Part shown: positions 26,641-36,026 of the stretch, in pieces | Position numbering within the stretch: the first letter of the stretch is position 1 | Layout of the letters: the number at the start of each line of letters is the position of its first letter | From: DAIDKA01 sp963708865 | GTDB lineage: Bacteria; Pseudomonadota; Gammaproteobacteria; Steroidobacterales; Steroidobacteraceae | Direction of reading: 5' to 3' | Assembly: GCA_963708865.1 (NCBI GenBank) | Contig: CAVPUC010000005.1 | Span: 1 to 64,000, forward strand | Length of the DNA: 64,000 bases | The notes under the pieces: generated by a model | What the model was told of the DNA's origin: nothing | What the model saw: only the letters and a program-made list of their open reading frames with translations | Database searches by the model: none | Translations under genes and position numbers: made by a program

Positions 26641-27801
26641 ATGGGGTTGAACGCGACAGTGGCTGGCTTACGCTTGGGGTTGGACGTGGTCAGGAAAAAT
26701 AAGCCGACAATCTGCGACGTGGCCAACTACGTCGGCGTACACCATTCGACGGTTTCTCGCGCGCTGAATCCGGACCAGAAGCGCAAGATCTCCCCAGCTG
26801 TGGCGCGGGAGATCGAGAAGGCCGCCGAGAAGCTCGGCTACTATCACAACATCGCTGCGTCGTCGCTACGGCGTAACAAATCCTTCACGGTTGGCGTGCT
26901 CGTTCCCGACCTCACCAATCCCGTCTTCCCGCCGATGATCCGGGGTATTCAGGACGTTGCCGAGTCGGATGGTTATACGGTGATCATGACCAGCACTGAC
27001 GATGATGCGGAGAAAGAACGCAATGCCTTCAAGATGATGAGGGGACGTTCGGTCGACGGCATCATCATAGCAACGGCGCACTTTGATGACCCCATCGTAG
27101 ACATCTGCATTAAGGACCACATTCCCTTCATCCTGGTCAATCGTACGGTCCGATCAGACCGGGTCAATGCAGTGGTTACGGATGAGGCGTTTGGCGTAAA
27201 GGCAGCGCTCGATCACCTGGTCGGACTTGGACACACGCGCATCGCCCATGTCGCCGGCAACGAGCAGACCTCCACGGGCAGTGAACGTCAGAAGGCTTTC
27301 AAGGACTACATCAAGATCCACAATCTGGATGTCCTGCCGATGCCGAGAACCCAGAAGTTCACCATCGAGGAGGGATTCCTCGCCTGCCAGAAACTGCTCA
27401 AGCGCGACCCGCGCTTCACAGCCATTCTCGCGAGCAACGATCTGATTGCGATGGGATGCATCGACGCGCTCAACCAAGCCGGCGTGCGTGTGCCTGAGGA
27501 TGTTTCCATCATCGGCGGCAACGATATTCCATTCCTCTCCCGGATGGTCCCAGCACTGACGACGATCCGCATTCCGAAGTACGAGATGGGGTCACAAGCG
27601 GCGGGGCTGCTGGTGGATCTGATGGACGGCAGTGATCGCAATCCGGTCGTGATCCGCATGCAGCCCGATCTCGTTGTGCGTAGCTCGACGGGACCGGCGG
27701 TGCGGTGCCAGAGCTCCCACCGGGCCAAGAAGCGTCGGGCCTCTTACCCCTCCGAAGCGCCCGGCGATGAGGTCAGCGATACTCTGCGGGCTGGCGAGTA
27801 A
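26641..27801 (+). CDS. LacI-family transcriptional regulator
   Basis: A 386-residue regulator. The DNA-binding helix-turn-helix is at about residues 22-45 (PTICDVANYVGVHHSTVSRA), followed by the hinge RNKSFTVGVLVPDLTNPVF. A periplasmic-binding-protein-like sensor domain covers about 60-340, with AILASNDLIAMGCIDAL and the LTTIRIPKYEMGSQAAGLL region. The usual start would be near residue 16, so the first 15 residues may not be translated (a GTG near 26686 is an alternative). A basic 40-residue tail (RAKKRRAS) extends beyond the family. It closes the catabolic island and is the best candidate regulator of it, by ligand-relieved repression. Confidence 0.87.
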   Translation: MGLNATVAGLRLGLDVVRKNKPTICDVANYVGVHHSTVSRALNPDQKRKISPAVAREIEKAAEKLGYYHNIAASSLRRNKSFTVGVLVPDLTNPVFPPMIRGIQDVAESDGYTVIMTSTDDDAEKERNAFKMMRGRSVDGIIIATAHFDDPIVDICIKDHIPFILVNRTVRSDRVNAVVTDEAFGVKAALDHLVGLGHTRIAHVAGNEQTSTGSERQKAFKDYIKIHNLDVLPMPRTQKFTIEEGFLACQKLLKRDPRFTAILASNDLIAMGCIDALNQAGVRVPEDVSIIGGNDIPFLSRMVPALTTIRIPKYEMGSQAAGLLVDLMDGSDRNPVVIRMQPDLVVRSSTGPAVRCQSSHRAKKRRASYPSEAPGDEVSDTLRAGE

Positions 27802-28569
27802 GGGCCGGTTCGGGGCACCACGCGGTGCGGGCCGCCCACGCGCTTTGCCTCCAATGCTGAAGCTTCAAGGTCATCTAGAACCTCAGCTTGGCCTCCCGAG
27901 GCTGAGTGAAAGCTTCTTCCAAATCCATAAAAATAGGACTTCGACGCTCAATACCCTGTGGGAGATCATCTTAAGTGGTTGAATTAAAAGGCAATATTTG
28001 GCCTTCATATATGTGTCTCACGAGGCGGGGCGTCACTCGCAAAACGACCATCGCGATCAGGGAATTAGCGCCAGTGACAGGTGAGCAAATCCTCAACTTG
28101 CTTCGCGGAGGCGCCGTCGAGGCGCTGCAGTAGTAATGGTCGCTACGCCCGGGGGGACCTGCCGCCGACTACCCGGTTTAAGGTCGAGCCTACCGCCTGG
28201 GCTTAAGGCTAGGATCACGGTCAGTGGGATCTTCGCAAGCCATTTGCGCAAGGATGCCGAGGTCCGCGGCCCTTTCGAGCGGTCTGCCGCCGGACGGACC
28301 GGTCCAGAGAGGGTGCCCTGACATAAATCCCGGCTTACGAATGCAGCCTAAGCCTTGAAAGGCCTCTGAAAAACATATTATCTGCCGTGTGCACCAAGGT
28401 GTTGTTCACTCAACAAGCCGGACGTCTTCCCCGCATGTCCTTACAATCTGGCCTAGGAAGACTTAGATATGGCTGAGACGCCCGTGGAGGCCGTCGCCGC
28501 TCGACCCGCCAGACCCGCTATAGTCGTCTGGCGGTGCTTCCTCAGTCATCGTTGCTAAGCAGGAATGTT
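27802..28569. other. 768-bp intergenic region with no recognised gene
   Basis: Apart from the stem-loop at 27882-27906, this region shows no open frame with coding character in either strand and no RNA gene that I recognise. It forms a boundary between the catabolic island and the DUF1592 operon, and the promoter of that operon should lie near its right end. AGGA at 28561-28564 is the ribosome binding site of the next gene. Confidence 0.45.
27882..27906. other. stem-loop downstream of the regulator gene
   Basis: CTCAGCTT pairs with the right arm AGGCTGAG through eight positions (one G-T wobble), with a short GC-rich loop. There is no T-run after it, so it is at best a weak terminator or an mRNA 3' structure for the regulator gene. 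Confidence 0.35.
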
Positions 28570-30981
28570 ATGCCGTTAATGGCTCAGCTGAAGCCCGTTG
28601 GTTATGGCATGTCCATACTCGCGGGGGTCCTCATGTTCACACAAGCCGCCGTTGCTCACGACGGCGCCGTGGACAGTGGAGCGCTGATCGATAAGTACTG
28701 CGCCAAATGTCACAACTCTACCGACTTCGCGGGCGGGGTCGATCTGGAATTCGCCGATGCCACCAGCATCGCCGAAAGGCCGCAAGTCGGTGAGAAAATG
28801 ATCAAACGCCTGCGCGCGGGCATGATGCCGCCGGCGGGCAAGGATCGCCCCGACTACGATACCGTGCAGCTGCTGGCGCAGAGTGTGGAAGAGAACATCG
28901 ACAAGATTGCCGCCACCAAGGCTCCGCATCCGCTAGCGCCGGGCCTGCATCGCCTCAACCGCACCGAATACACCAACGCGATCCGAGATCTGTTGACGCT
29001 CGACATCGATGCCGCCAAGTTTCTGCCGTCCGATGACTCCAGTCACGGCTTCGACAACATGGCGGGCACGCTGACCACGTCGCCGGCGTTGTTGGAGGCG
29101 TATCTGTCGGCGGCCGGCAACATCGCCCGTCTGGCCATCGGCACTGAAACGGCGCCGACATTGGCGGTGTTCGATGCCCCGCACGACACCAGCCAGAACG
29201 AATACGTCGAAGGCCTACCGTTCGGCACCCGCGGCGGCATGCTGATCGAACATGAATTCCCCGCCGATGGCGAGTACACCCTTACCGTGAAGGGCATGAC
29301 CGGTTACTTCACCGCGGTACTCGGCAACGTCAGAGGCGAGCAGCTGGAAGTCACAGTCGATGGCAAACGCATGTACCTGTACGACTGGGACAAAGAAATT
29401 GCCACCAAACGCGGTGATGGCGGCAAGACGCCGGCCCTGCCGATCAAGGCCGGCTTTCACCGCATCGGCGTGGCGTTCCTCGCCACCAGCGATCTGCCCG
29501 ACACCGGAATCGACAAATCGTTCCAGCGCACCATGAACTCGCCCGGCTCCATTTCGGGTCACACGTTCTACCCGCACGTGGGCCAAGTGTTCATCGAAGG
29601 TCCGTTCAAGGGCACGGCGGCCACCGACACACAAAGTCGACGCACGATTTTCGAATGCTACCCGAAGAAAGTCAGCGAGGAAGACAACTGCGCACACAAG
29701 ATCATCACTACGTTGACCACGAAGGCCTTCCGCCGTCCAGCCACCGACGCCGACATCAAGGTAATGACCGCTTTTTATCATAGCGGACGCGAACAGGGCG
29801 GAAAATTCGACAGCGGCATCGAAGCGGTGATCCAGCGCATCCTGACCGATCCGGATTTCATTTACCGCGCCGAGATCGAGCCGGCCAAAGTGGCGGCAGG
29901 GACTCCCTACCAGATCAGCGATCTCGAACTGGCGTCGCGTCTGTCATTCTTCCTGTGGAGCAGCATTCCCGACAAGGAGCTGATCAAACTCGCCTCCGCC
30001 AACAAGCTGCACGAGCCGAAGGTCCTGAAACAGCAGGTCGATCGCATGATCGCCGATCCGCGTTCGCAGGCGCTGGTGCAGAATTTCACCGGCCAGTGGC
30101 TGAATATCCGCGGCATCGCTGCCAGCGAGCCGGCGGTGAACCTGTTTCCCGACTTCGACAGCACGCTGCGCGATGCGTTCAGGACCGAAGTCGAAATGTT
30201 CTTCGCCAGCATCATCCAGGAAGATCGCAGCGTGGGTGATTTGCTGACGGCGGATTACACCTTCGTCAACGAGCGCCTCGCCAAACACTACGGCATTCCC
30301 GGCGTCTACGGCCCGCAGTTCCGTCGTGTTCAACTGGGGCCCGATCAGGACATGCGCAGGGGCCTGTTGGGCAAGGGCGCACTGTTGACCATCACGTCCG
30401 AGGCGGCGCGTACCTCGCCGGTGAAGCGCGGCAAATGGTTCCTGCAGACCTTCCTTGGCGTAAGTCCGCCGGATCCGCCGCCAGGCGTGGTGATCAAACT
30501 GGATCAGAAAACCGGTGAAACCCCGAAGACCATGCGGGCGCGCCTGCTGATCCACAGCACCAACCCCACCTGCGCGACCTGCCACAAGATGTTCGAGCCC
30601 CTGGGTCTGGCCATGGAGAACTTCGACCCCGTGGGCGAGTGGCGCACTATTGAAGTGGGCGCCCCGATCGACTCGCTCGGCATCGTCACCGACGGCACCC
30701 GCGTCGAAGGCATCAAGGGTCTACGCGACCTCGCAGTACGCAAGCGCGAGATGTTCGTGGAAGTGGTGACCAAGAACCTGCTGACCTATGCCATCGGCCG
30801 TGGCCTCGACTACAACGACATGCCACTGGTCCGTTCGCTGACGCACAATGCGGCGAAGGACAACTACAAGTTCTCATCGCTGATCATGGGTGTGGTCCAG
30901 AGTCCGGCCTTCACCATGAACATCAAATCAGCCCCAGCGCCAGCTTCGCTGTCAGCCGCAAATTCGACGAACGGAAACTAA
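28570..30981 (+). CDS. secreted DUF1592-family protein with cytochrome c-type haem motifs (PSD1-like domains)
   Basis: An 803-residue exported protein. After a signal peptide ending AAVA-HDG there is a cytochrome-like DUF1587 region with YCAKCH (haem CxxCH). Then follow DUF1587/DUF1595 (LHRLNRTEYTNAIRDLL), a beta-rich middle, DUF1592 (YQISDLELASRLSFFLWSSIPD), DUF1588 (RRGLLGKGALLTITSEAARTSPVKRG) with a second haem motif TCATCH, and DUF1585 near the C-terminus. The ATG at 28570 is preferred over an upstream start because AGGA lies five bases away. The family occurs with DUF1552 proteins in Planctomycetes, Acidobacteria and some Proteobacteria. Its biochemical function is unknown; a periplasmic redox role is suggested by the haem sites. 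Confidence 0.85.
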   Translation: MPLMAQLKPVGYGMSILAGVLMFTQAAVAHDGAVDSGALIDKYCAKCHNSTDFAGGVDLEFADATSIAERPQVGEKMIKRLRAGMMPPAGKDRPDYDTVQLLAQSVEENIDKIAATKAPHPLAPGLHRLNRTEYTNAIRDLLTLDIDAAKFLPSDDSSHGFDNMAGTLTTSPALLEAYLSAAGNIARLAIGTETAPTLAVFDAPHDTSQNEYVEGLPFGTRGGMLIEHEFPADGEYTLTVKGMTGYFTAVLGNVRGEQLEVTVDGKRMYLYDWDKEIATKRGDGGKTPALPIKAGFHRIGVAFLATSDLPDTGIDKSFQRTMNSPGSISGHTFYPHVGQVFIEGPFKGTAATDTQSRRTIFECYPKKVSEEDNCAHKIITTLTTKAFRRPATDADIKVMTAFYHSGREQGGKFDSGIEAVIQRILTDPDFIYRAEIEPAKVAAGTPYQISDLELASRLSFFLWSSIPDKELIKLASANKLHEPKVLKQQVDRMIADPRSQALVQNFTGQWLNIRGIAASEPAVNLFPDFDSTLRDAFRTEVEMFFASIIQEDRSVGDLLTADYTFVNERLAKHYGIPGVYGPQFRRVQLGPDQDMRRGLLGKGALLTITSEAARTSPVKRGKWFLQTFLGVSPPDPPPGVVIKLDQKTGETPKTMRARLLIHSTNPTCATCHKMFEPLGLAMENFDPVGEWRTIEVGAPIDSLGIVTDGTRVEGIKGLRDLAVRKREMFVEVVTKNLLTYAIGRGLDYNDMPLVRSLTHNAAKDNYKFSSLIMGVVQSPAFTMNIKSAPAPASLSAANSTNGN

Positions 30982-30985
30982 ACCC

Positions 30986-32338
30986 ATGTTTATTACCAAA
31001 AAGCACATCAGTCGCCGCGCCGTGTTGCGCGGAGTCGGCACTGCGCTTGCCCTTCCTCTGCTGGATGCAATGCTCCCGGCCATGACAGCGCAGGCAAAGA
31101 CTGCGGCGAACACACCGCCCCGTTTCTTCGGCGGCTTCGTGCCACACGGCGCGGCACCCGGCTACTGGATTCCCGAAACAGTGGGCGCATTGCCGGACGA
31201 ACTGCCATTCATCTGGAAACCGATGGAGCCGTTCCGCAAACACCTGAATATCCTCACCGGCCTGCATTCGCGCTCCTCTGAGCCGCCTCCGGGTGAGACC
31301 GGTGCCGACCACTGGGTCGCTGCCGCGTTCCTGTGCGCGCAGAAACCGCGCAAGACCTCCGGTGCCGACGTTTATGCCGGCCAGACCATCGACCAGATCA
31401 TCGCCGCCAAGTACGGGCAGGAAACGCTGCTGCCGTCGGTGGAAATCTCGGTGGAAGACCCCGGATCGGGTTCAAGCAACTGCGGCGAAGGTTACAGCTG
31501 CGTTTACACCAACACGATCGCATGGGCGTCCCCGACCACGCCCTTGCCGATGGAGCTGAATCCGCAAGTCGTATTCGAGCGCATGTTCGGCAGCGGTAGC
31601 ACCGCCGCACAACGCGCCGAGCGCCGCGAGCGCAACCAGAGCATCCTCGATTCGGTCAACGACAAGATCAAGGGCATGCGCACTGAGATCAGTGTGCCGG
31701 ACCGCGCGCGTTTGGATGCTTTCACCGACAACGTGCGTGAAATCGAGCGTCGTCTGCAGATCGCCGCCAAAGCGACCAATGCCGCACCGGAAAATTTCGC
31801 CGTGCCCCCGGGCATTCCGCAGTCGTTCGATGAACACATCAAGATCATGTTCGAACTGCTGGTGCTCGGCTTCCAGGCCGACATCACCCGCGTCAGCACC
31901 ATGCTGTTCGCGCGCGATCTCACCGGCCGTGTCTATCCGGAATGCGAGTCGCCGACACTCGGATTCCACGGCGGCTCGCACCACGGTGAAGACCCGAATC
32001 TGATCAAGCAATTGTCGAAGATCAACCAGTATCACGTGAAGATGTTGGCCTATTTCGTCGATAAACTGGCTAACACCAAAGATGGCGACGGTTCGCTGCT
32101 CGATCATTCGCTGCTGCTGTACGGCAGCAACATGGGCAATCCGAACCAGCACGTGCACTACGACGTGCCGCACATCCTGGTCGGCGGCAATTACGGCAAA
32201 CTGCAGGGTGGCCGCCATCTGGCGTTCCCGACCAAGCAGGTACCGACCGGCAACCTGCTGCTGAGCATTCTCGACCAGTTCGACATCCGCCGGGACAGTT
32301 TCGGCGACAGCACCGGACTTCTGCCCGGGCTGGTGTGA
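30986..32338 (+). CDS. DUF1552-family Tat-exported protein
   Basis: A 450-residue protein with a twin-arginine signal (HISRRAVLRGVGTALALPLLDAMLP) cleaved near AQA-KTA. It contains DUF1552 landmarks: FFGGFVPHGAAPGYWIPE, GLHSRSSEPPPGETGADHWV, FELLVLGFQADITRVSTM, and the C-terminal LLLYGSNMGNPNQHVHYDVPHILVGG. The latter recalls the sulfatase/DUF1501 alkaline-phosphatase-like fold. It begins four bases after the DUF1592 gene stop and is regularly paired with it. Tat export implies that it folds, perhaps with a metal, before transport. Function unknown. Confidence 0.83.
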   Translation: MFITKKHISRRAVLRGVGTALALPLLDAMLPAMTAQAKTAANTPPRFFGGFVPHGAAPGYWIPETVGALPDELPFIWKPMEPFRKHLNILTGLHSRSSEPPPGETGADHWVAAAFLCAQKPRKTSGADVYAGQTIDQIIAAKYGQETLLPSVEISVEDPGSGSSNCGEGYSCVYTNTIAWASPTTPLPMELNPQVVFERMFGSGSTAAQRAERRERNQSILDSVNDKIKGMRTEISVPDRARLDAFTDNVREIERRLQIAAKATNAAPENFAVPPGIPQSFDEHIKIMFELLVLGFQADITRVSTMLFARDLTGRVYPECESPTLGFHGGSHHGEDPNLIKQLSKINQYHVKMLAYFVDKLANTKDGDGSLLDHSLLLYGSNMGNPNQHVHYDVPHILVGGNYGKLQGGRHLAFPTKQVPTGNLLLSILDQFDIRRDSFGDSTGLLPGLV

Positions 32339-32359
32339 CGGGCTCGGTGAGAAACAGTT

Positions 32360-34261
32360 ATGCGTAGCTTTGCCCTGCGAGCTCTCGCTGCGTCGCTGCT
32401 ATCGGCGATGGCAGGCGCGGCGTTCGCGCAAGCGCCAATTGCCGATGCCGCAAGCAAAGGCAACACTGCGGAAATCGAGCGTCTGCTGAAACACGGTGCC
32501 GAGGTGAATGCCCAACAGGCCGATGGCGCGACCGCCCTGCAATGGGCCGCCTATCGCGGCGACGCCAAACTGGCTGAGCTGTTGCTGAAGGCCGGCGCCA
32601 AACCGGAGTTGGCCAATCACGATGGCGCGACGCCCCTGTGGCTGGCCGCCGCACGCGGTGATGGCGCCGTGGTTGAAGTCTTGCTCAAGGGTGGTGCCGA
32701 TGCCAACGAACAGCTGCCGCTTGGCCGCCGCCCGCTGATGCTGGCTGCCCGCTCGGGTAGCGTCGATGCCGTGCATGCACTGCTGGAACACGGCGCCGAT
32801 GTGAATGCGAGTGAAACCGAACGCGGTACCAGCGCGCTGATGCAGGCCGCCGACCAGGGCCACGCCGAGGTGTTGAAGGAACTGATCCAGCACGGCGCCA
32901 ACGTGGCAGCCGTGTCCAAACCGGTCATGCGCGATGGGCGCTCGGCAGCGTTGGGCAACTCCGAGGATCCCCGCCGCGCGGTACGCCAGCAGGCGATCGC
33001 GGTGCTGTGCGAGGCGAAGCCACCGGATCTGCAACAGGTGCGTATCCAGCGCGAGATGTTGTTTGGCGACAGCGCGAAAAATATCCCTGACGCCGATTTG
33101 TGCAAGGGGATTCAGCGCAGGGGTTTGGGTTTCGTTACCGTGGCCGGCGCCGGCGGCAACCATGGCGCTGGTGTGGGTGGAGAAGTGACTGAGGACGCCG
33201 ATGGCGCCGCGGCTGCCGATGCGAGTGGCAATCCGGTTCCCGTAGCCGCCAATCGGGGCCGCCGCCCCCCGGCGCGCGACCCCGATGGTGGTGCGATCAC
33301 CGCCTTGGTCTATGCCGCGCGCACCGGTAGCATCGAGGCCGCGCGTGCGCTGCTGGAAGGTGGCGCCGATGTGAACCAGACAACTCGCTACGGCTGGAGT
33401 CCGCTGCTGGCCGCCACGCAGAACTCGAACTATCAAATGGCGAAGTTTCTCATCGAACACGGCGCGGACGTGAATCTCGCCAACAAGGGGGGTTGGACGC
33501 CGCTGTATCTCGCCGTAGACAACCGCAATATCGAAGGCGGCGACTACCCGGTGCGCACGGGCGATATGGACAGCCTCGCCTACATCACTTTGCTGCTCGA
33601 CAAGGGCGCCAACGTCAATTGGCGTATCACCGAGAGCACCGAAACGCGCACGGTGTTCACCAATCAATGGTTGAACGAGGACGGCGCCACGGCGTTTCTG
33701 CGTGCAGCGCAGTCAGGCGATCTTGAATTGCTGAAACTGCTGATCGCGCATGGCGCTGATCCGAAGATCAATACGAAACTGGGAGTAACGCCACTGGCGG
33801 CGGCCGCCGGCATCGGCTGGGTGGAAGGCGTTACCCAGGAGCGCTCCCCCGAGGAGACGGTTGAGGCCGTAAAGTATTTGCTGTCGCTCGGCATCAATCC
33901 CAACTTCCAGGCCGACACCGGCCGCGTTGCACTGCACGGCGCCGCGCACAAGGGCGCGACTGAGGTGGTGAAAGTATTGGTGGCGGCGGGCGCCAGGATG
34001 GATGTGCGCGACTTCGGCAATACCGACAACCGCGGCAGTCCGACCCTGTCGATCCACACCTGGTTGCCGATCGATTATGCGGACGGTCTGGTGCGTGTTG
34101 GGGTGCAGTCGGCGATCCCGCATCCAGAGACCTCCAAGGTGCTGCGTGAGTTGATGCTGAAAGCCGGCCTCAAGGCGCCACCCGAAGGCCGTACGCTCGA
34201 ATCGCTGTGTATCGTCGATGTCTGCCAACCGGGATACGATCCGATCAGCATCAACAACTGA
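32360..34261 (+). CDS. secreted ankyrin-repeat protein
   Basis: A 633-residue protein with a signal peptide (AASLLSAMAGAAFA-QAP) and two blocks of ankyrin repeats. Residues about 30-195 hold five repeats (for example GATALQWAAYRGDAKLAELL, GADVNASETERG). Residues about 310-560 hold at least six more (GGADVNQTTRYGWSPLLAAT, NKGGWTPLYLAVDN). A Pro/Gly/Ala-rich low-complexity linker (about 260-310) separates them. The C-terminus PGYDPISINN is short. It is 21 bp after the DUF1552 gene and completes a commonly conserved trio. Ankyrin blocks suggest binding of a periplasmic partner, perhaps the two upstream enzymes (inference). Confidence 0.85.
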   Translation: MRSFALRALAASLLSAMAGAAFAQAPIADAASKGNTAEIERLLKHGAEVNAQQADGATALQWAAYRGDAKLAELLLKAGAKPELANHDGATPLWLAAARGDGAVVEVLLKGGADANEQLPLGRRPLMLAARSGSVDAVHALLEHGADVNASETERGTSALMQAADQGHAEVLKELIQHGANVAAVSKPVMRDGRSAALGNSEDPRRAVRQQAIAVLCEAKPPDLQQVRIQREMLFGDSAKNIPDADLCKGIQRRGLGFVTVAGAGGNHGAGVGGEVTEDADGAAAADASGNPVPVAANRGRRPPARDPDGGAITALVYAARTGSIEAARALLEGGADVNQTTRYGWSPLLAATQNSNYQMAKFLIEHGADVNLANKGGWTPLYLAVDNRNIEGGDYPVRTGDMDSLAYITLLLDKGANVNWRITESTETRTVFTNQWLNEDGATAFLRAAQSGDLELLKLLIAHGADPKINTKLGVTPLAAAAGIGWVEGVTQERSPEETVEAVKYLLSLGINPNFQADTGRVALHGAAHKGATEVVKVLVAAGARMDVRDFGNTDNRGSPTLSIHTWLPIDYADGLVRVGVQSAIPHPETSKVLRELMLKAGLKAPPEGRTLESLCIVDVCQPGYDPISINN

Positions 34262-34432
34262 TCCGCTAGGGACCCCACCTATGTCTGAGGCTGAGGTCGA
34301 TGAGAGGAGCGGGGCGGACACACTCATAAAATGGCGGGGTCGAGGATTCGATTTCCTCTTTTATCATCAATATTTTCAAGCACGTGGGAGGTCCCAATCC
34401 ACGTATGCTCGGTCATTCCGAGGGATAATCAC

Positions 34433-35299
34433 ATGAATCTGCTGGCCAGGATCAACGTGGCATTGGTCGTAATTTTTGCGGCAGGTACGCTCGCGACCGT
34501 CTACCTGATCCGGGGCAGTCTCGAAACCAGTGCACGCGGCGAAGCTTTGAACGACGCGGGCCTGATGCTCGATAGTGCGCTTGCGGTGCGTGCCTACACT
34601 GCCAATGAAATTGCGCCGCTGCTTACCGAGCAGCAGAAGACGGTCTTCCTTCCGCAAAGCGTACCCTTCTATGCCGCGACTCAGAATTTCCTGAAGATGC
34701 GCGAGAAGCACCCCCAGTATCTGTACAAGGAGGCGACGCTAAACCCGACCAATCCACGCGATCGGGCGGCGGATTGGGAGGCGGACGTCATCCAGCGATT
34801 TCGCAATGATTCAACCGCGCAGGAGATTCAAGGCGAGCGGGACACGCCCCTGGGCCCGGCGCTGTACCTGGCACGTCCTATCCGTGCCGAGCGTGAATGT
34901 TTGACATGCCACAGCTTGCCCAGCGCCGCGCCGCAGCCGGTGCTCGCGCGCTATGGGCCCAACAACGGATTTGGCTGGCAGATGGGGGAAGTGATCGGCG
35001 CCCAAGTGGTGTCCGTGCCGCTCGCGAGCGCCCGGCTGCGCGCGTCCGGTCTGCTTCGCGACACGCTCAGCCCGCTGATCACGGTCTTTGCTTTGCTTCT
35101 GATCGCCGTGAACGTCGTGCTGTATCTGCTGGTCATGAGGCCGCTGCGGCGCACCGTTCAGATCGCTGATAAGTTGAGCACCGGGGAGTTGTCCGCGCCG
35201 TCCTTTCCAACCGGGGGCGACGAAATCGGTGCCTTGGGACGCGCTTTCAACCGCATGCGCACCAGCCTTGAGAAGGCCATGAAGCTGCTCGAATCTTGA
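34433..35299 (+). CDS. Tll0287-like (DUF3365) haem-binding HAMP membrane protein
   Basis: A 288-residue sensor-like protein. A first transmembrane helix (about 8-27) is followed by a periplasmic Tll0287-like domain of about 170 residues that carries a covalent-haem motif, C156-L-T-C159-H160. A second helix (about 210-232, ITVFALLLIAVNVVLYLLV) leads to a C-terminal HAMP domain (MRPLRRTVQIADKLSTGELS to NRMRTSLEKAMKLL). There is no kinase, cyclase or methyl-accepting domain, so any output must be in trans. The start is ATG 34433 with GAGGGATAATCAC before it. The TIR gene follows three bases after its stop. Confidence 0.83.
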   Translation: MNLLARINVALVVIFAAGTLATVYLIRGSLETSARGEALNDAGLMLDSALAVRAYTANEIAPLLTEQQKTVFLPQSVPFYAATQNFLKMREKHPQYLYKEATLNPTNPRDRAADWEADVIQRFRNDSTAQEIQGERDTPLGPALYLARPIRAERECLTCHSLPSAAPQPVLARYGPNNGFGWQMGEVIGAQVVSVPLASARLRASGLLRDTLSPLITVFALLLIAVNVVLYLLVMRPLRRTVQIADKLSTGELSAPSFPTGGDEIGALGRAFNRMRTSLEKAMKLLES

Positions 35300-35302
35300 C
35301 AC

Positions 35303-35962
35303 ATGGCCAACGACGTCTTCATCAGCTACTCGCAGCCCGATCGCGCATGCGCGTTCGAACTCGTCGCGCAGCTCGAGGCCGGTGGCGTTGGCTGCTGGAT
35401 CGCGCCGCGTGACATCGCCCCCGGCGGGGATTGGGCCGCGGCCATCATCGAGGCGATCAGCAGTGCCCGCATCATGATCCTGGTGTTCTCTGCCAGCAGC
35501 AATGCATCACCTCAGGTACGACGTGAGGTAGAGCGGGCCGTGCACAGGCAGGTACGGATCCTGCCGTTGCGAATCGAGAATGTGCTTCCGTCCCATAGTC
35601 TCGAATACTTTCTGAGCGCAGCTCATTGGCTCGATGCCTTCCCGCCGCCGCGGGCGCCGTATTACGCAAAACTTTGCGAGTATCTACGCGCCGGCGTGAA
35701 TGCCGGCGCAACGGCGAAGCTGCTCGCTCTCGACGTGCAAGCTGACCGTGCCAGCGGCCTCGATTCCGCTGCGCTGCTAAGCATTGAGCAGGCACTCGCG
35801 CACTACATCGGACCGATTGCGCGCGTGCTGACGAAGCGCGCCGCCGCTCGCGCAGCGGACCTGGCTGGCTTGTGTGCGGAACTTGCACTCGAGATGCAGT
35901 CTGATCGGGACCGCGTGCAGTTTCTTGACTCCTGCCGGCCTCTCTGGAAGGCGACCGACTGA
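35303..35962 (+). CDS. TIR-domain protein with C-terminal helical domain
   Basis: A 219-residue cytoplasmic protein. Residues 3-130 form a bacterial TIR_2-type domain: DVFISYSQPDRACAFELVAQLE, CWIAPRDIAPGGDWAAAI, MILVFSASSNASPQVRREVERAV and the final strand HWLDAFPPP. The glutamate in VRREVERA is in the position of the NADase catalytic Glu of TIR enzymes. Residues about 150-215 form a small helical domain (ALAHYIGPIARVLTKRAAARAADLAGL) like that found at the ends of some Ser/Thr kinases and response proteins. It directly follows the haem-HAMP sensor gene, which suggests a two-protein signalling unit. NAD cleavage versus scaffold function cannot be decided from sequence. Confidence 0.83.
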   Translation: MANDVFISYSQPDRACAFELVAQLEAGGVGCWIAPRDIAPGGDWAAAIIEAISSARIMILVFSASSNASPQVRREVERAVHRQVRILPLRIENVLPSHSLEYFLSAAHWLDAFPPPRAPYYAKLCEYLRAGVNAGATAKLLALDVQADRASGLDSAALLSIEQALAHYIGPIARVLTKRAAARAADLAGLCAELALEMQSDRDRVQFLDSCRPLWKATD

Positions 35963-36026
35963 TTCGGGGCGTTTCAGATCCAGCGAGCACCTGAAGCCTG
36001 CGTCCCGCTCAAAGGCATCCGAGGCA

